Assembly (NCBI GenBank): GCA_002403905.1
Contig: DHIR01000182.1
Coordinates: 1 to 10,968, forward strand
Source of the DNA: Mucilaginibacter sp. UBA4741
GTDB lineage: Bacteria; Bacteroidota; Bacteroidia; Sphingobacteriales; Sphingobacteriaceae
DNA: 10,968 nt
Direction of reading: 5' to 3'
This document shows, one piece after another, positions 1 through 7,224 of this stretch. The notes beneath the pieces were generated by a model. It did not search any database and was not told where the DNA came from. It saw nothing but the letters and a program-made list of their open reading frames with translations. A program made the translations under genes and the position numbers. Numbering within the stretch: the first letter of the stretch is position 1; each line of letters begins with the position of its first letter.

Positions 1-893
1 GTATCAAATTATTGATTGTAGCTTTTGTGTATAGCATGATTGTTATGGGTACGCACGGTACTATATGGCATCATAGGTATTGTACCCATGCCGCCTACCA
101 GTTTAGAAACAGTTTTTGGCGCTTTTTTACCCAAAATCTTACTCTTAAAATTATTCCGGAAGAGATATACGCGGTATCGCACCATGTGCATCACGCCTTA
201 TCCGACCAGCCCGGCGATCCTTATAACGCGCAAGGTGGTTTCTTATACTGTTTCCTGGCCGATGTAACCCATCAGCCTATAAACCGTAACATGAGCGAGA
301 AAGATTATAACTGTTGCGTTAAGTTAATGAAACATACCGGCGTACAGGTTAATACCTATGCGCAATATCAAAAATGGGGCACATTGGCTAATCCGCTTAA
401 AACTATTTTAAGTGTTATTTTAAGTTGGGGACTATGGTTTACCGCTTTCTATTTAATAGGTGGCATGGGCCTTGCCAGTGCAATGTTTGGCGCGGCTGGT
501 TTTTGGGCAGTTGGCGTACGTACATTTAACTACGAGGGCCACGGTAAAGGAAAAGATATGCGCCGCGATGGTGTAGATTATAACCGCGAAGATATGTCAA
601 TAAACCAGGTATGGCCGGGTATTGTAGCCGGCGAGTGGCATAATAACCACCATGCATACCCTAACAGCGCACGTTCTGGTTTTAAACCATGGCAAGTTGA
701 TACAGCATGGTATTATATCAAATTTATGAGCATGATAGGGGCGGTAAGTTCGTATCGCGACTCGAAAGCACAATTTTACAGCGACCATTACGGTATACAT
801 AAAGCTACTAAAGCTACAAGTAAAGCTATTGTAATAGAAGGTATAGAAGCCTTTGAAATGCAGGACGAAGTTTTAATAGCAGAACCGGTTTAA
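1..893 (+). CDS. Membrane fatty acid (acyl-CoA/acyl-lipid) desaturase, 5'-truncated by window edge
   Basis: This is an integral-membrane di-iron desaturase that would introduce a double bond into a fatty acyl chain and so adjust membrane fluidity. The reading frame is open to the left edge, so the true start lies outside the window; the TTG at 12 is not convincing as a start. Counting from that codon, the three histidine boxes of the family are visible: HRYCTH (residues 21-26), HHVHH (57-61) and WHNNHH (209-214, followed by AYP). Hydrophobic stretches at about 1-13 and 130-165 are the expected membrane segments. The C-terminal 40 residues are polar and poorly conserved in type. The family is known as the stearoyl-CoA/delta-9 desaturase class (COG1398-like); regioselectivity cannot be read from the sequence. 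It is followed by its own terminator and appears unrelated to the sugar genes downstream. Confidence 0.93.
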   Translation, partial: IKLLIVAFVYSMIVMGTHGTIWHHRYCTHAAYQFRNSFWRFFTQNLTLKIIPEEIYAVSHHVHHALSDQPGDPYNAQGGFLYCFLADVTHQPINRNMSEKDYNCCVKLMKHTGVQVNTYAQYQKWGTLANPLKTILSVILSWGLWFTAFYLIGGMGLASAMFGAAGFWAVGVRTFNYEGHGKGKDMRRDGVDYNREDMSINQVWPGIVAGEWHNNHHAYPNSARSGFKPWQVDTAWYYIKFMSMIGAVSSYRDSKAQFYSDHYGIHKATKATSKAIVIEGIEAFEMQDEVLIAEPV

Positions 894-954
894 TACTAAT
901 TACCAAATTAGAAAAGTACCTATAAACTAATTATCCTTTTCAATTTCAGATAAG

Positions 955-989
955 CAGGCCCGATACAGTGTACCGGGCCTGTTTTGTTT
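955..989 (+). terminator. Rho-independent terminator after the desaturase gene
   Basis: A perfect 8-bp stem, CAGGCCCG (955-962) with CGGGCCTG (974-981), is followed directly by TTTTGTTT. The loop can fold further through TACA/TGTA. It lies about 60 nt after the desaturase stop and separates that gene from the operon beginning at 1219. Confidence 0.88.
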
Positions 990-1036
990 AGCAGATCTTT
1001 TAAAACAACCTAAAACTTGGTAATAAATTTATGGCA

Positions 1037-1069
1037 TTAGGTTTTTTATTAATAAAGTTATTATGTTTG
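1037..1069 (+). promoter_or_regulatory. Candidate Bacteroidota promoter for the operon at 1219
   Basis: TATGTTTG at 1062-1069 is a full match to the Bacteroidota -7 consensus TAnnTTTG. A weak -33 (TTAG at 1037-1040) lies 21 nt upstream. Transcription would start near 1076, giving a leader of about 140 nt. The competing candidate at 1091-1121 has the better -33 but the poorer -7. Confidence 0.4.
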
Positions 1070-1090
1070 GTAAACCTATATAAAAAGGGG

Positions 1091-1121
1091 TTTGACAGGT
1101 GCTTTACATCTGTTAAATTGC
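1091..1121 (+). promoter_or_regulatory. Alternative promoter candidate for the operon at 1219
   Basis: TTTG at 1091-1094 is followed after 19 nt by TAAATTGC at 1114-1121, which matches four of the six fixed positions of TAnnTTTG. It would give a leader of about 90 nt that still contains the dyad at 1162-1203. Only one of this pair and the 1037-1069 site need be used. Confidence 0.3.
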
Positions 1122-1161
1122 CAAAAACAACCAAATAGTACAGTATAAACTAATAACCAAA

Positions 1162-1203
1162 ATGTTAAACGCGTCAATTTAATTGATGGCGATAATTTAA
1201 CAT
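1162..1203 (+). promoter_or_regulatory. Nested dyad / structured leader with a six-codon ORF upstream of the oxidoreductase gene
   Basis: The outer arms ATGTTAAA (1162-1169) and TTTAACAT (1196-1203) are perfectly complementary. Inside them CGC (1170-1172) pairs with GCG (1189-1191), and TCAATT (1174-1179) with AATTGA (1181-1186) around a single T. The first arm begins with an ATG that opens a six-codon ORF ending in TAA at 1180-1182, itself preceded by the leader-type motif TATAAACTAA at 1144-1153. The element ends 15 nt before the ATG at 1219. It could be an operator for an unlinked regulator or an mRNA fold controlling translation; no regulator gene is in the window. Confidence 0.4.
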
Positions 1204-1218
1204 GCCGACAGAATAACT

Positions 1219-2370
1219 ATGAAACTAAGATTAGGAATGATAGGAGGCGGGCAAGGTGCTTTTATTGGCGCCGTACACCGTATAGCCGCCCGTATTGATG
1301 GTGATTATGAATTAGTATGCGGAGCCTTTAGCAGCAATGCCGAAAAATCAAAGGCAAGCGGCATAGAGCTGGGCTTATCAGCCGAGCGGTCATACGCGTC
1401 ATACGAAGAACTGATTGAGAAAGAAAAACAATTGCCTGCTGATGAGCGCGTACAAGTTATAAGCATTGTTACTCCAAACCATGTGCACTTTGGTCCAACC
1501 AAAATGGCACTCGAGAATGGTTTCCATGTAGTGCTGGATAAACCGATGACTTTCTCGTTAGCCGAAGCGAAGGAGTTGGAAAAGGTGGTAAAATCAAGCG
1601 GAAAATTATTTTGCCTAACTCATACCTACACCGGCTACCCAATGGTAAAAGAAGCAAAGCAATTGGTAAAGACAGGCAAAATTGGTAAGGTGCGTAAAAT
1701 ATATGTGGAGTATCCGCAAGGTTGGTTAAGCACTTTCCTGGAGGGTGATGATAACAAACAAGCTGCCTGGCGTACTGATCCGGGTAAAAGCGGAATAGCG
1801 GGCGCGATGGGTGATATTGGTACTCACGCTTTCAACTTAATGGAATATGTTACCGGCCTACAGGTTACGCAGCTATGTGCCGATATTAATATTGTTGTTG
1901 AGGGCCGTAAGCTGGATGATGACGGCGCTGTTTTAATAAAATTAAACAACGGTGCAAGCGCGGTATTAACCGCCACCCAAATCGCCGCAGGCGAAGAAAA
2001 TAATGTGAAGATCCGGGTGTATGGCGAAACCGGAAGTTTAGAATGGCAACAATGGGATGCCAATACCTTAATAGTTAAAATGAGCGGTAAGCCATGGGAA
2101 ATATACCGTACGGGTGGTGGTTATGTAAGCTCGTTCGCTGCGCACAACACCCGCACACAGGGTGGACACCCCGAAGGTTATTTAGAAGCGTTTGCTAACC
2201 TGTATCATAATTTTGCATTATGCGTTAATGCAGAGATTGAGGGTACACAAGCTACACCAGAGGCACAGGACTATCCGGGTATTGATGAGGGTGTAAGAGG
2301 TATGGCATTTATTGAAAATGTAATAGCCTCGGGTAAATCAGATTTAAAGTGGACTAAATTCAACGTATAA
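1219..2370 (+). CDS. Gfo/Idh/MocA family NAD(P)-dependent sugar or cyclitol dehydrogenase
   Basis: A cytoplasmic oxidoreductase of 383 residues, normal for the family, with no signal peptide. The N-terminal Rossmann fold shows GMIGGGQG (6-13), TPNHVH (85-90) and the DKP form of the EKP motif (107-109), whose lysine (108) is catalytic in relatives. The C-terminal domain has AWRTDPGKSG (183-192) and D199-x3-H203 in GDIGTHAF, matching the Asp/His pair of inositol- and sugar-dehydrogenase members. The family oxidises or reduces a hydroxyl/keto carbon of sugars, cyclitols or their phosphates; the exact substrate is not visible. It is the first gene of a probable operon, 6 nt before an isomerase/epimerase gene, a pairing seen in inositol and keto-sugar catabolism. 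The ATG at 1219 is chosen because the Rossmann strand begins at residue 2. Confidence 0.93.
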   Translation: MKLRLGMIGGGQGAFIGAVHRIAARIDGDYELVCGAFSSNAEKSKASGIELGLSAERSYASYEELIEKEKQLPADERVQVISIVTPNHVHFGPTKMALENGFHVVLDKPMTFSLAEAKELEKVVKSSGKLFCLTHTYTGYPMVKEAKQLVKTGKIGKVRKIYVEYPQGWLSTFLEGDDNKQAAWRTDPGKSGIAGAMGDIGTHAFNLMEYVTGLQVTQLCADINIVVEGRKLDDDGAVLIKLNNGASAVLTATQIAAGEENNVKIRVYGETGSLEWQQWDANTLIVKMSGKPWEIYRTGGGYVSSFAAHNTRTQGGHPEGYLEAFANLYHNFALCVNAEIEGTQATPEAQDYPGIDEGVRGMAFIENVIASGKSDLKWTKFNV

Positions 2371-2376
2371 ACAGTT

Positions 2377-3432
2377 ATGAAAACAATTAAAGGCCCCGGT
2401 ATTTTTTTAGCGCAATTTTTAGGTGATACACCGCCATTTGATACGCTTGACGAGATCTGTAAATGGTCAAAAAGTTTAGGCTTTAAAGGTATACAAATAC
2501 CAAGCTGGGCAACCAGTTATTTCGACCTGCAAAAAGCTGCCGAAAGCAAAACTTATGCTGATGAAATTAAAGGCTTGGTTAACAGCCACGGTTTAGAAAT
2601 TACCGAGCTATCAACCCACTTACAGGGCCAACTGGTAGCCGTTAACCCGGCATACGATGATCTTTTTGATGCTTTCGCGCCGCCACAAGTTCATAAAAAC
2701 CCAAAGGCGCGCCAAGAATGGGCGGTACAGCAATTAAAATACGCTGCAAAAGCATCGCAAAACTTAGGGCTTAATGCACACGCTACTTTTAGCGGCGCTT
2801 TATTATGGCCAATGGTTTACCCGTGGCCGCAACGCCCGGCTGGTGTGGTTGAAACCGGTTTTAAAGAACTAGCCAAACGCTGGTTGCCAATACTGGATGT
2901 ATTTGAAGATAACGGCGTTGATATTTGTTATGAAGTACATCCCGGCGAGGATTTGCATGATGGTATCAGTTTTGAAATGTTTTTAGAGAAGGTAAACAAT
3001 CATAAACGTGCCAATTTATTGTATGATCCATCGCACTTTGTATTACAGTGTTTAGATTACCTGGAGTATATCGATATCTACCACGAGCGTATAAAAATGT
3101 TCCACGTTAAGGATGCCGAGTTTAATCCAACGGGAAGACAAGGAGTTTATGGCGGTTATCAAAACTGGGTTGATCGTGCGGGCCGTTTCCGCAGCTTAGG
3201 CGACGGGCAGGTTGATTTTAAATCTATCTTCAGCAAAATGGCACAATATGACTTCAGCGGATGGGCCGTGATGGAGTGGGAGTGTGCCTTGAAACATCCG
3301 GAAGATGGTGCAAAAGAAGGTGCCGTGTTTATTAAGGATCATATCATCCGCGTAACCGAGAAGGCGTTTGATGATTTCGCGGCAGCAGGGTCTGACGAGG
3401 GTTTTAATCGTAAACTACTTGGAATTGATTAA
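2377..3432 (+). CDS. Cytoplasmic sugar (phosphate) isomerase/epimerase, AP-endonuclease-2-like TIM barrel
   Basis: This 351-residue protein belongs to the xylose-isomerase-like TIM-barrel superfamily (COG1082 type), which interconverts or dehydrates keto sugars and cyclitols using a divalent metal. It has no signal peptide, so it should work in the cytoplasm. Probable metal and substrate residues are E186 in CYEVHPGE, D217 and H220 in LLYDPSHF, H243 and D246 in FHVKD, and E300/E302 in VMEWE; this spacing fits the superfamily. The start is 6 nt after the dehydrogenase stop, showing transcriptional and probably translational coupling. Dehydrogenase plus isomerase suggests oxidation of a ring carbon followed by epimerisation or ring rearrangement of the keto product. 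It differs from the shorter exported paralogue at 6220-7095 in length and in the insert around residues 85-155. The specific reaction is unknown. Confidence 0.9.
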   Translation: MKTIKGPGIFLAQFLGDTPPFDTLDEICKWSKSLGFKGIQIPSWATSYFDLQKAAESKTYADEIKGLVNSHGLEITELSTHLQGQLVAVNPAYDDLFDAFAPPQVHKNPKARQEWAVQQLKYAAKASQNLGLNAHATFSGALLWPMVYPWPQRPAGVVETGFKELAKRWLPILDVFEDNGVDICYEVHPGEDLHDGISFEMFLEKVNNHKRANLLYDPSHFVLQCLDYLEYIDIYHERIKMFHVKDAEFNPTGRQGVYGGYQNWVDRAGRFRSLGDGQVDFKSIFSKMAQYDFSGWAVMEWECALKHPEDGAKEGAVFIKDHIIRVTEKAFDDFAAAGSDEGFNRKLLGID

Positions 3433-3477
3433 AATTAATACATTTATAAACCAATTATAAACTTAAACAATAACATA

Positions 3478-4683
3478 ATGCAAATTAATCGTACACAGCT
3501 ATTTAGGGCAAGTTGCTTGTCTCTGTTAGTTACCTCATTGTCGTTTGGTATCCGCGCGGGTATCATGGGCGACCTGGGAGTTCAGTTCCATTTAGACAAA
3601 ACGCAGCTGGCTGAAATTACCGCTACCGCGTTTTACGGTTTCCCTATAGCCGTAGTTGTCGGTGGCTTTATCGTTGATATTATTGGCATGAAACGCCTGC
3701 TGGTAATGGCATTTATTTTCCACCTTGCCGGCATCCTGTTAACAGTTTTTGCCGGCGGTTTCTGGACCTTATATATTTCGACATTATTAGTAGGCCTTGC
3801 AAACGGTACTGTAGAAGCTGCTTGTAACCCATTAGTTGCCGGATTATATACCGAGGAGAAAACAACCAAGCTAAATCACTTTCACTTGTGGTTCCCGGGC
3901 GGTATTGTTATCGGTACTTTAATTGTAACCTTATTTAATAAAATTGGACTTGGCTGGCAGATCCAGGTAGGCATGATGCTTATCCCGACTGTAATTTACG
4001 GTTACTTGTTTTCTAAATTGGATTTCCCGGTTACAGAGCGTGTAGCTTCTGGTGTATCAACCGCAGGTATGTATAAAGCATTGTTAAACCCGCTGTTTAT
4101 CTTCATGTTTATTTGCATGTTTGGTACTGCTATCACCGAGCTATTTACCGGCCAATGGATAGACGTATTGTTAAAAAATGTATCTTCAAACGCGTTATTG
4201 TTGCTAACCTTAGAGACGGGTATCATGGTACTGGGCCGTGGCTTTGCCAAACCGATACTTAAACTGGTTACACCGCAAACAGTGCTGCTTATCTCAGCAA
4301 TTTTGGCTTCGCTTGGTTTGTATATGTTGAGCCATTTAACAGGCGGTGCAGTATTTGGCGGAGCTATTGTATTTGGTATGGGTGTATGTTTCTTTTGGCC
4401 AACCATGCTGGGCTTTGTTAATACCAACATGCCCGCTACCGGTGCGCTAGGTTTAAACCTGATGGGCGGCGCTGGTATGTTCGCGGTATCAATATACACC
4501 ATCTTTATGGGTGGATTTTACGACAGGATAGTTACCGAAGCTCATGGCGATAACAGCTTTGCCGGTGCGCGTGTGTTAAACGCGACTTTGGTTATTCCTT
4601 TGGTGCTGATAGTAGCGTTTGCTGGCCTTGTACTTTACATGAAAGGCAAAAGCAAAAAATCAGCTGCAGCTGTTCAGGTATAA
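3478..4683 (+). CDS. MFS permease, probably sugar/H+ symporter
   Basis: A 401-residue inner-membrane protein with hydrophobic segments distributed as in 12-helix major facilitator transporters. Cytoplasmic loop 2-3 carries motif A as GGFIVDIIGMKRLL (62-75). The stretch GLANGTVEAACNPLVAGLY (106-124) resembles the helix-4/5 region of the fucose/glucose:H+ symporter branch, though I would not name a substrate. The end is a short basic tail (KGKSKKS). It follows the isomerase gene after 45 nt with no terminator between, so it is the last gene of the operon from 1219, and a strong hairpin follows it. Position implies that it imports the substrate, or a partly processed form, for the two enzymes upstream. 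The leader 3433-3477 contains two TATAAAC motifs, so an internal start is possible. Confidence 0.9.
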   Translation: MQINRTQLFRASCLSLLVTSLSFGIRAGIMGDLGVQFHLDKTQLAEITATAFYGFPIAVVVGGFIVDIIGMKRLLVMAFIFHLAGILLTVFAGGFWTLYISTLLVGLANGTVEAACNPLVAGLYTEEKTTKLNHFHLWFPGGIVIGTLIVTLFNKIGLGWQIQVGMMLIPTVIYGYLFSKLDFPVTERVASGVSTAGMYKALLNPLFIFMFICMFGTAITELFTGQWIDVLLKNVSSNALLLLTLETGIMVLGRGFAKPILKLVTPQTVLLISAILASLGLYMLSHLTGGAVFGGAIVFGMGVCFFWPTMLGFVNTNMPATGALGLNLMGGAGMFAVSIYTIFMGGFYDRIVTEAHGDNSFAGARVLNATLVIPLVLIVAFAGLVLYMKGKSKKSAAAVQV

Positions 4684-4708
4684 TTATAACATTTACAAAC
4701 AATATGCT

Positions 4709-4744
4709 AATAGCGATGGGCTTAAACCTCATCGCTATTTTTTT
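4709..4744 (+). terminator. Rho-independent terminator closing the operon 1219-4683
   Basis: The stem AATAGCGATG (4709-4718) pairs with CATCGCTATT (4730-4739), and the T-run covers 4738-4744. Its core and loop are almost identical to the terminator at 6095-6129, differing by one substitution and one inserted base from AGCGATG through the loop to CATCGCT. Confidence 0.92.
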
Positions 4745-4782
4745 GTAGTTAAATATTTGTTACAAGCAGTTATTCATTCAGG

Positions 4783-4800
4783 GATATTACTAAATTTAGC
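4783..4800 (+). promoter_or_regulatory. Conserved promoter-like block upstream of the NupG-type permease
   Basis: The 18-nt block GATATTACTAAATTTAGC is repeated with 16 identities at 6177-6194. Within it TAAATTTA (4791-4798) is one base from TAnnTTTG. A start near 4805 would leave a leader of about 24 nt containing TATAAACTAA (4816-4825). No good TTG -33 box is visible 19-21 nt upstream. Confidence 0.45.
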
Positions 4801-4828
4801 TTTCATAAAACCATCTATAAACTAAATA

Positions 4829-6079
4829 ATGAATACAACTATCAAAATTAAACTATCTGTAATGATGTTCCTTGAGTTTTTTATCTGGGGAGCATGGTTT
4901 GTTACGCTGGGCCCGTTTTTGGGAAATACCCTTCATGCTACCGGTGCGCAAACCGGTTCGGTTTTTTCAACACAATCATGGGGGGCTATGATAGCACCTT
5001 TTATCATAGGACTAATTGCCGACAGATATTTTAATGCCGAAAGAATATTAGGCGTACTGCACCTTGTAGGCGCAGTTTTAATGTACCAGATGTATACAGC
5101 TCCTGACATATCTGTATTCTATCCATACGTATTGGCTTATATGATACTTTATATGCCAACCATAGGGCTGTCAAATTCAATTTCTTTCACCCAGATGACG
5201 GACCCGGAAAAAGAGTTCTCTAACATTCGTGTTTGGGGCACCATTGGCTGGATAGCCGCAGGTTTGGCAATCAGTTATTTGTTCCATTGGGATTCAACAG
5301 ATAGTGTTGCAAAGGGCCTCTTAAAGAATACGTTCTTAATGGGTAGTATAACATCATTAATATTGGGCTTATTTAGCTTTACGTTGCCGGCAACACCTCC
5401 AAAAACATCCGGCGAAAAAGTCAGCGTATCGCAACTCTTAGGTTTAGATGCACTTAAATTGTTAAAAGACAGAAACTACCTGGTGTTTTTCCTGGCGTCT
5501 ATTTTAATATGTATCCCGTTGTCGTTCTATTATCAAAACGCCAGCAGTTTTTTAACAGATATTAAGATCGATAATCCAACCGGTAAGATGACCATCGGTC
5601 AGATATCAGAAGTAGCCTTTTTATTGGCCTTGCCTATCTTCTTCAAAAAGTTTGGCTTTAAATGGACAATTTTAGTGGGCATGCTGGCATGGGCCGCGCG
5701 TTACGCCATGTTTGCCTATGGCAATGCCGGTAATTTAAGCTTCCTGCTGATATTGGGTATAGCGCTTCATGGTGTTTGCTACGATTTCTTCTTTATATCA
5801 GGACAGATCTATACCGACTCGAAAGCTGGTCCGCGATATAAAAGTGCCGCGCAGGGTATGATCACGCTGGCTACCTATGGTATAGGTATGCTGATAGGGT
5901 TTTACATTGCTGGATTAATATCAGATGCTTACAACTCGCCAACTGCAGGGCATAACTGGCACATGATCTGGTTGATACCGGCCGGTATTGCCGCAGCGGT
6001 AATGGTGCTGTTCCTGGTATTCTTTAAAGAATCAGGCAAAACAACAGTGGTTGCAGATACGCCACAAACAGGTGTATAA
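4829..6079 (+). CDS. NupG-like nucleoside:H+ symporter family (NHS) MFS permease
   Basis: A 416-residue, 12-helix inner-membrane transporter, close in length to E. coli NupG (418). The opening (KLSVMMFLEFFIWGAWFVTLG, residues 8-28), the loop GLIADRYFNAERIL (61-74) and FSNIRVWGTIGWIAAG (130-145) are characteristic of the nucleoside:H+ symporter family. In Bacteroidota, members of this family often sit in gene clusters for sugar or cyclitol breakdown with Gfo/Idh oxidoreductases and TIM-barrel isomerases, as here, so the cargo need not be a nucleoside. It stands alone between two near-identical terminators with its own promoter-like block, so it is probably transcribed separately from the upstream operon. 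It may import a substrate or the product of the exported isomerase encoded next. Family assignment is firm; the substrate is open. Confidence 0.92.
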   Translation: MNTTIKIKLSVMMFLEFFIWGAWFVTLGPFLGNTLHATGAQTGSVFSTQSWGAMIAPFIIGLIADRYFNAERILGVLHLVGAVLMYQMYTAPDISVFYPYVLAYMILYMPTIGLSNSISFTQMTDPEKEFSNIRVWGTIGWIAAGLAISYLFHWDSTDSVAKGLLKNTFLMGSITSLILGLFSFTLPATPPKTSGEKVSVSQLLGLDALKLLKDRNYLVFFLASILICIPLSFYYQNASSFLTDIKIDNPTGKMTIGQISEVAFLLALPIFFKKFGFKWTILVGMLAWAARYAMFAYGNAGNLSFLLILGIALHGVCYDFFFISGQIYTDSKAGPRYKSAAQGMITLATYGIGMLIGFYIAGLISDAYNSPTAGHNWHMIWLIPAGIAAAVMVLFLVFFKESGKTTVVADTPQTGV

Positions 6080-6094
6080 CCTTTAATATTTAAT

Positions 6095-6129
6095 AAAAAA
6101 GCGATGGGTTTAAACTCATCGCTTTTTTT
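6095..6129 (+). terminator. Rho-independent terminator after the NupG-type permease
   Basis: The 12-bp stem AAAAAAGCGATG (6095-6106) pairs with CATCGCTTTTTT (6117-6128) and flows into a T-run (6123-6129). The A-run on the 5' side makes it potentially bidirectional. It is a near copy of the terminator at 4709-4744. Confidence 0.92.
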
Positions 6130-6176
6130 ATGTCTATGCTGTAGAATAATTTCAGATAAGTAATTAATCATCCGCA

Positions 6177-6194
6177 GATATTATTAATTTTAGC
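6177..6194 (+). promoter_or_regulatory. Second copy of the conserved promoter-like block, upstream of the exported isomerase
   Basis: GATATTATTAATTTTAGC matches 16 of 18 bases of the block at 4783-4800 and lies at almost the same distance from its ATG (25 versus 28 nt). TAATTTTA (6185-6192) would be the -7 box, with transcription starting near 6198. The shared architecture predicts co-regulation of the genes at 4829 and 6220. Confidence 0.45.
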
Positions 6195-6219
6195 CAACTA
6201 ATTACAAATACCAAAATCA

Positions 6220-7095
6220 ATGACAACCAGAAGAACGTTCTTAACGCAGGCAGGCCTGCTTTCGGCAGGGGCACTATTAGTGCCACATTTATTATCGGCA
6301 AAACCTGTTAAAAATGTGGGCTTGCAGCTATACAGCCTGCGCGACCAATTACCTAAAGATGTAAGCGGGGTTATAGCCAAAGTAGCGGCAGCCGGATACA
6401 AAGAAGTAGAGCCATTTGGCTACAGCAAGAAAGCCGGTTTCTGGGGCTTAGATCCCAAAGCATTTAACAGCCTGCTTAAAGCAAACGGCTTAACCACACC
6501 AAGTGGCCACTATGATATGAACCAATTTTTCGGTTCGGGTAAAACAGACAATTTAGAAGCATATATAGAGGCAGCTAACACTACCGGTCAATCGCATATT
6601 ATTGTTCCGTCTATAAACGGCGAGTTTATTAAAACGGTTGATGAGTGTAAAGCTGTTGCTGATAAAATGAACAAAGCGGCAGAGATCTGCAAAAAATCAG
6701 GCCTGAAATTAGGTTATCATAACCACAACTTCGAGTGGCGGCCAATTGGTGATACCACTTTTTATGATACTGTTATAGATAACACCGATCCTAAATTAGT
6801 AGCCATGGAAATGGATATTTATTGGGTAGTACGTTCGGGTAAAGATCCGTTAGAGCTGATTGCCAAACATCCCGGACGTTATGAATTTGTGCACATTAAA
6901 GATATGGATAAAACCAAACCCGGTTTAAATACCGAAATTGGTAAAGGCTCAATTGACTTTGTTAAAATACTTAGCAAAGCAAAAGAGGGGGGCGTAAAAC
7001 ACTTTATTGTGGAGCAGGAAAACTATATTGATATTGACCCTTATGTAAGTATAGCAGAGAGCGCTAAATACATTAAGGATAAGATCAGTATATAA
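6220..7095 (+). CDS. Exported (Tat-type signal) sugar isomerase/epimerase TIM-barrel protein
   Basis: A 291-residue TIM-barrel protein of the xylose-isomerase-like superfamily. The N-terminus TTRRTFLTQAGLLSAGALL has the twin arginines (4-5) followed by TFL, a hydrophobic stretch to about residue 25 and a probable cleavage region near LLSAKP (24-29), so it should be exported, probably folded with its metal, by Tat. The barrel begins with GLQLYSLRDQ (34-43). Likely active-site segments are GYHNHNFEW (165-173), MEMDIYW (196-202), HIKDMD (225-230) and VEQE (264-267), the usual metal-binding pattern. It is only distantly similar to the cytoplasmic isomerase at 2377-3432. Exported members are common in Bacteroidota sugar clusters; some relatives act on oxidised (3-keto) sugars, but that role here is inference. 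It lies downstream of the NupG-type permease with its own promoter-like block. Confidence 0.91.
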   Translation: MTTRRTFLTQAGLLSAGALLVPHLLSAKPVKNVGLQLYSLRDQLPKDVSGVIAKVAAAGYKEVEPFGYSKKAGFWGLDPKAFNSLLKANGLTTPSGHYDMNQFFGSGKTDNLEAYIEAANTTGQSHIIVPSINGEFIKTVDECKAVADKMNKAAEICKKSGLKLGYHNHNFEWRPIGDTTFYDTVIDNTDPKLVAMEMDIYWVVRSGKDPLELIAKHPGRYEFVHIKDMDKTKPGLNTEIGKGSIDFVKILSKAKEGGVKHFIVEQENYIDIDPYVSIAESAKYIKDKISI

Positions 7096-7114
7096 GTAAT
7101 AAGCTCTTATTCCG

Positions 7115-7205
7115 ATTGTCATTTCGATACGAGGAACGAGTGAGAAATCTATACACGCGCAGACAAGCAATTGTATAGATTTCTCTCGTTGGTCGAAATG
7201 ACAAT
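7115..7205. repeat. Imperfect palindromic repeat, copy 1 (GTCATTTCGA/GAGAAATCT type)
   Basis: The outer arms 7115-7127 (ATTGTCATTTCGA) and 7193-7205 are perfect 13-bp complements. The inner arms 7142-7155 (GAGAAATCTATACA) and 7172-7185 are perfect 14-bp complements, extended by AACGA/TCGTT (7135-7139, 7186-7190). The loop is 16 nt and the left side carries about 7 unpaired bases. The same arm sequences recur at 8311-8420. It resembles non-autonomous palindromic repeats (REP/MITE-like) scattered in Sphingobacteriaceae. It sits between the isomerase stop and the ABC ATPase start and could act as an mRNA 3' hairpin. Confidence 0.85.
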
Positions 7206-7224
7206 TTTTTATTTTGTAGTAAAT

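Noticed and set aside
4002..4502. 166-codon minus-strand open frame inside the MFS gene
   Set aside because: It is antisense to a clear transporter gene, its translation has no family features, and no promoter or leader is seen.
942..6160. A 13-nt exact repeat AATTTCAGATAAG at 942-954 and 6148-6160
   Set aside because: Flanking sequence shows no further similarity and the positions relative to terminators and starts differ, so it is probably chance.
7098..7111. Short palindrome AATAAG-CT-CTTATT just after the exported isomerase gene
   Set aside because: It has only a 2-nt centre and no T-run, and the neighbouring large repeat is a better transcript-end candidate.
7171..7224. TTG or ATG (7198) starts giving a longer ABC ATPase
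   Set aside because: These codons lie in the palindromic repeat, while the conserved ABC fold starts at the ATG at 7225.
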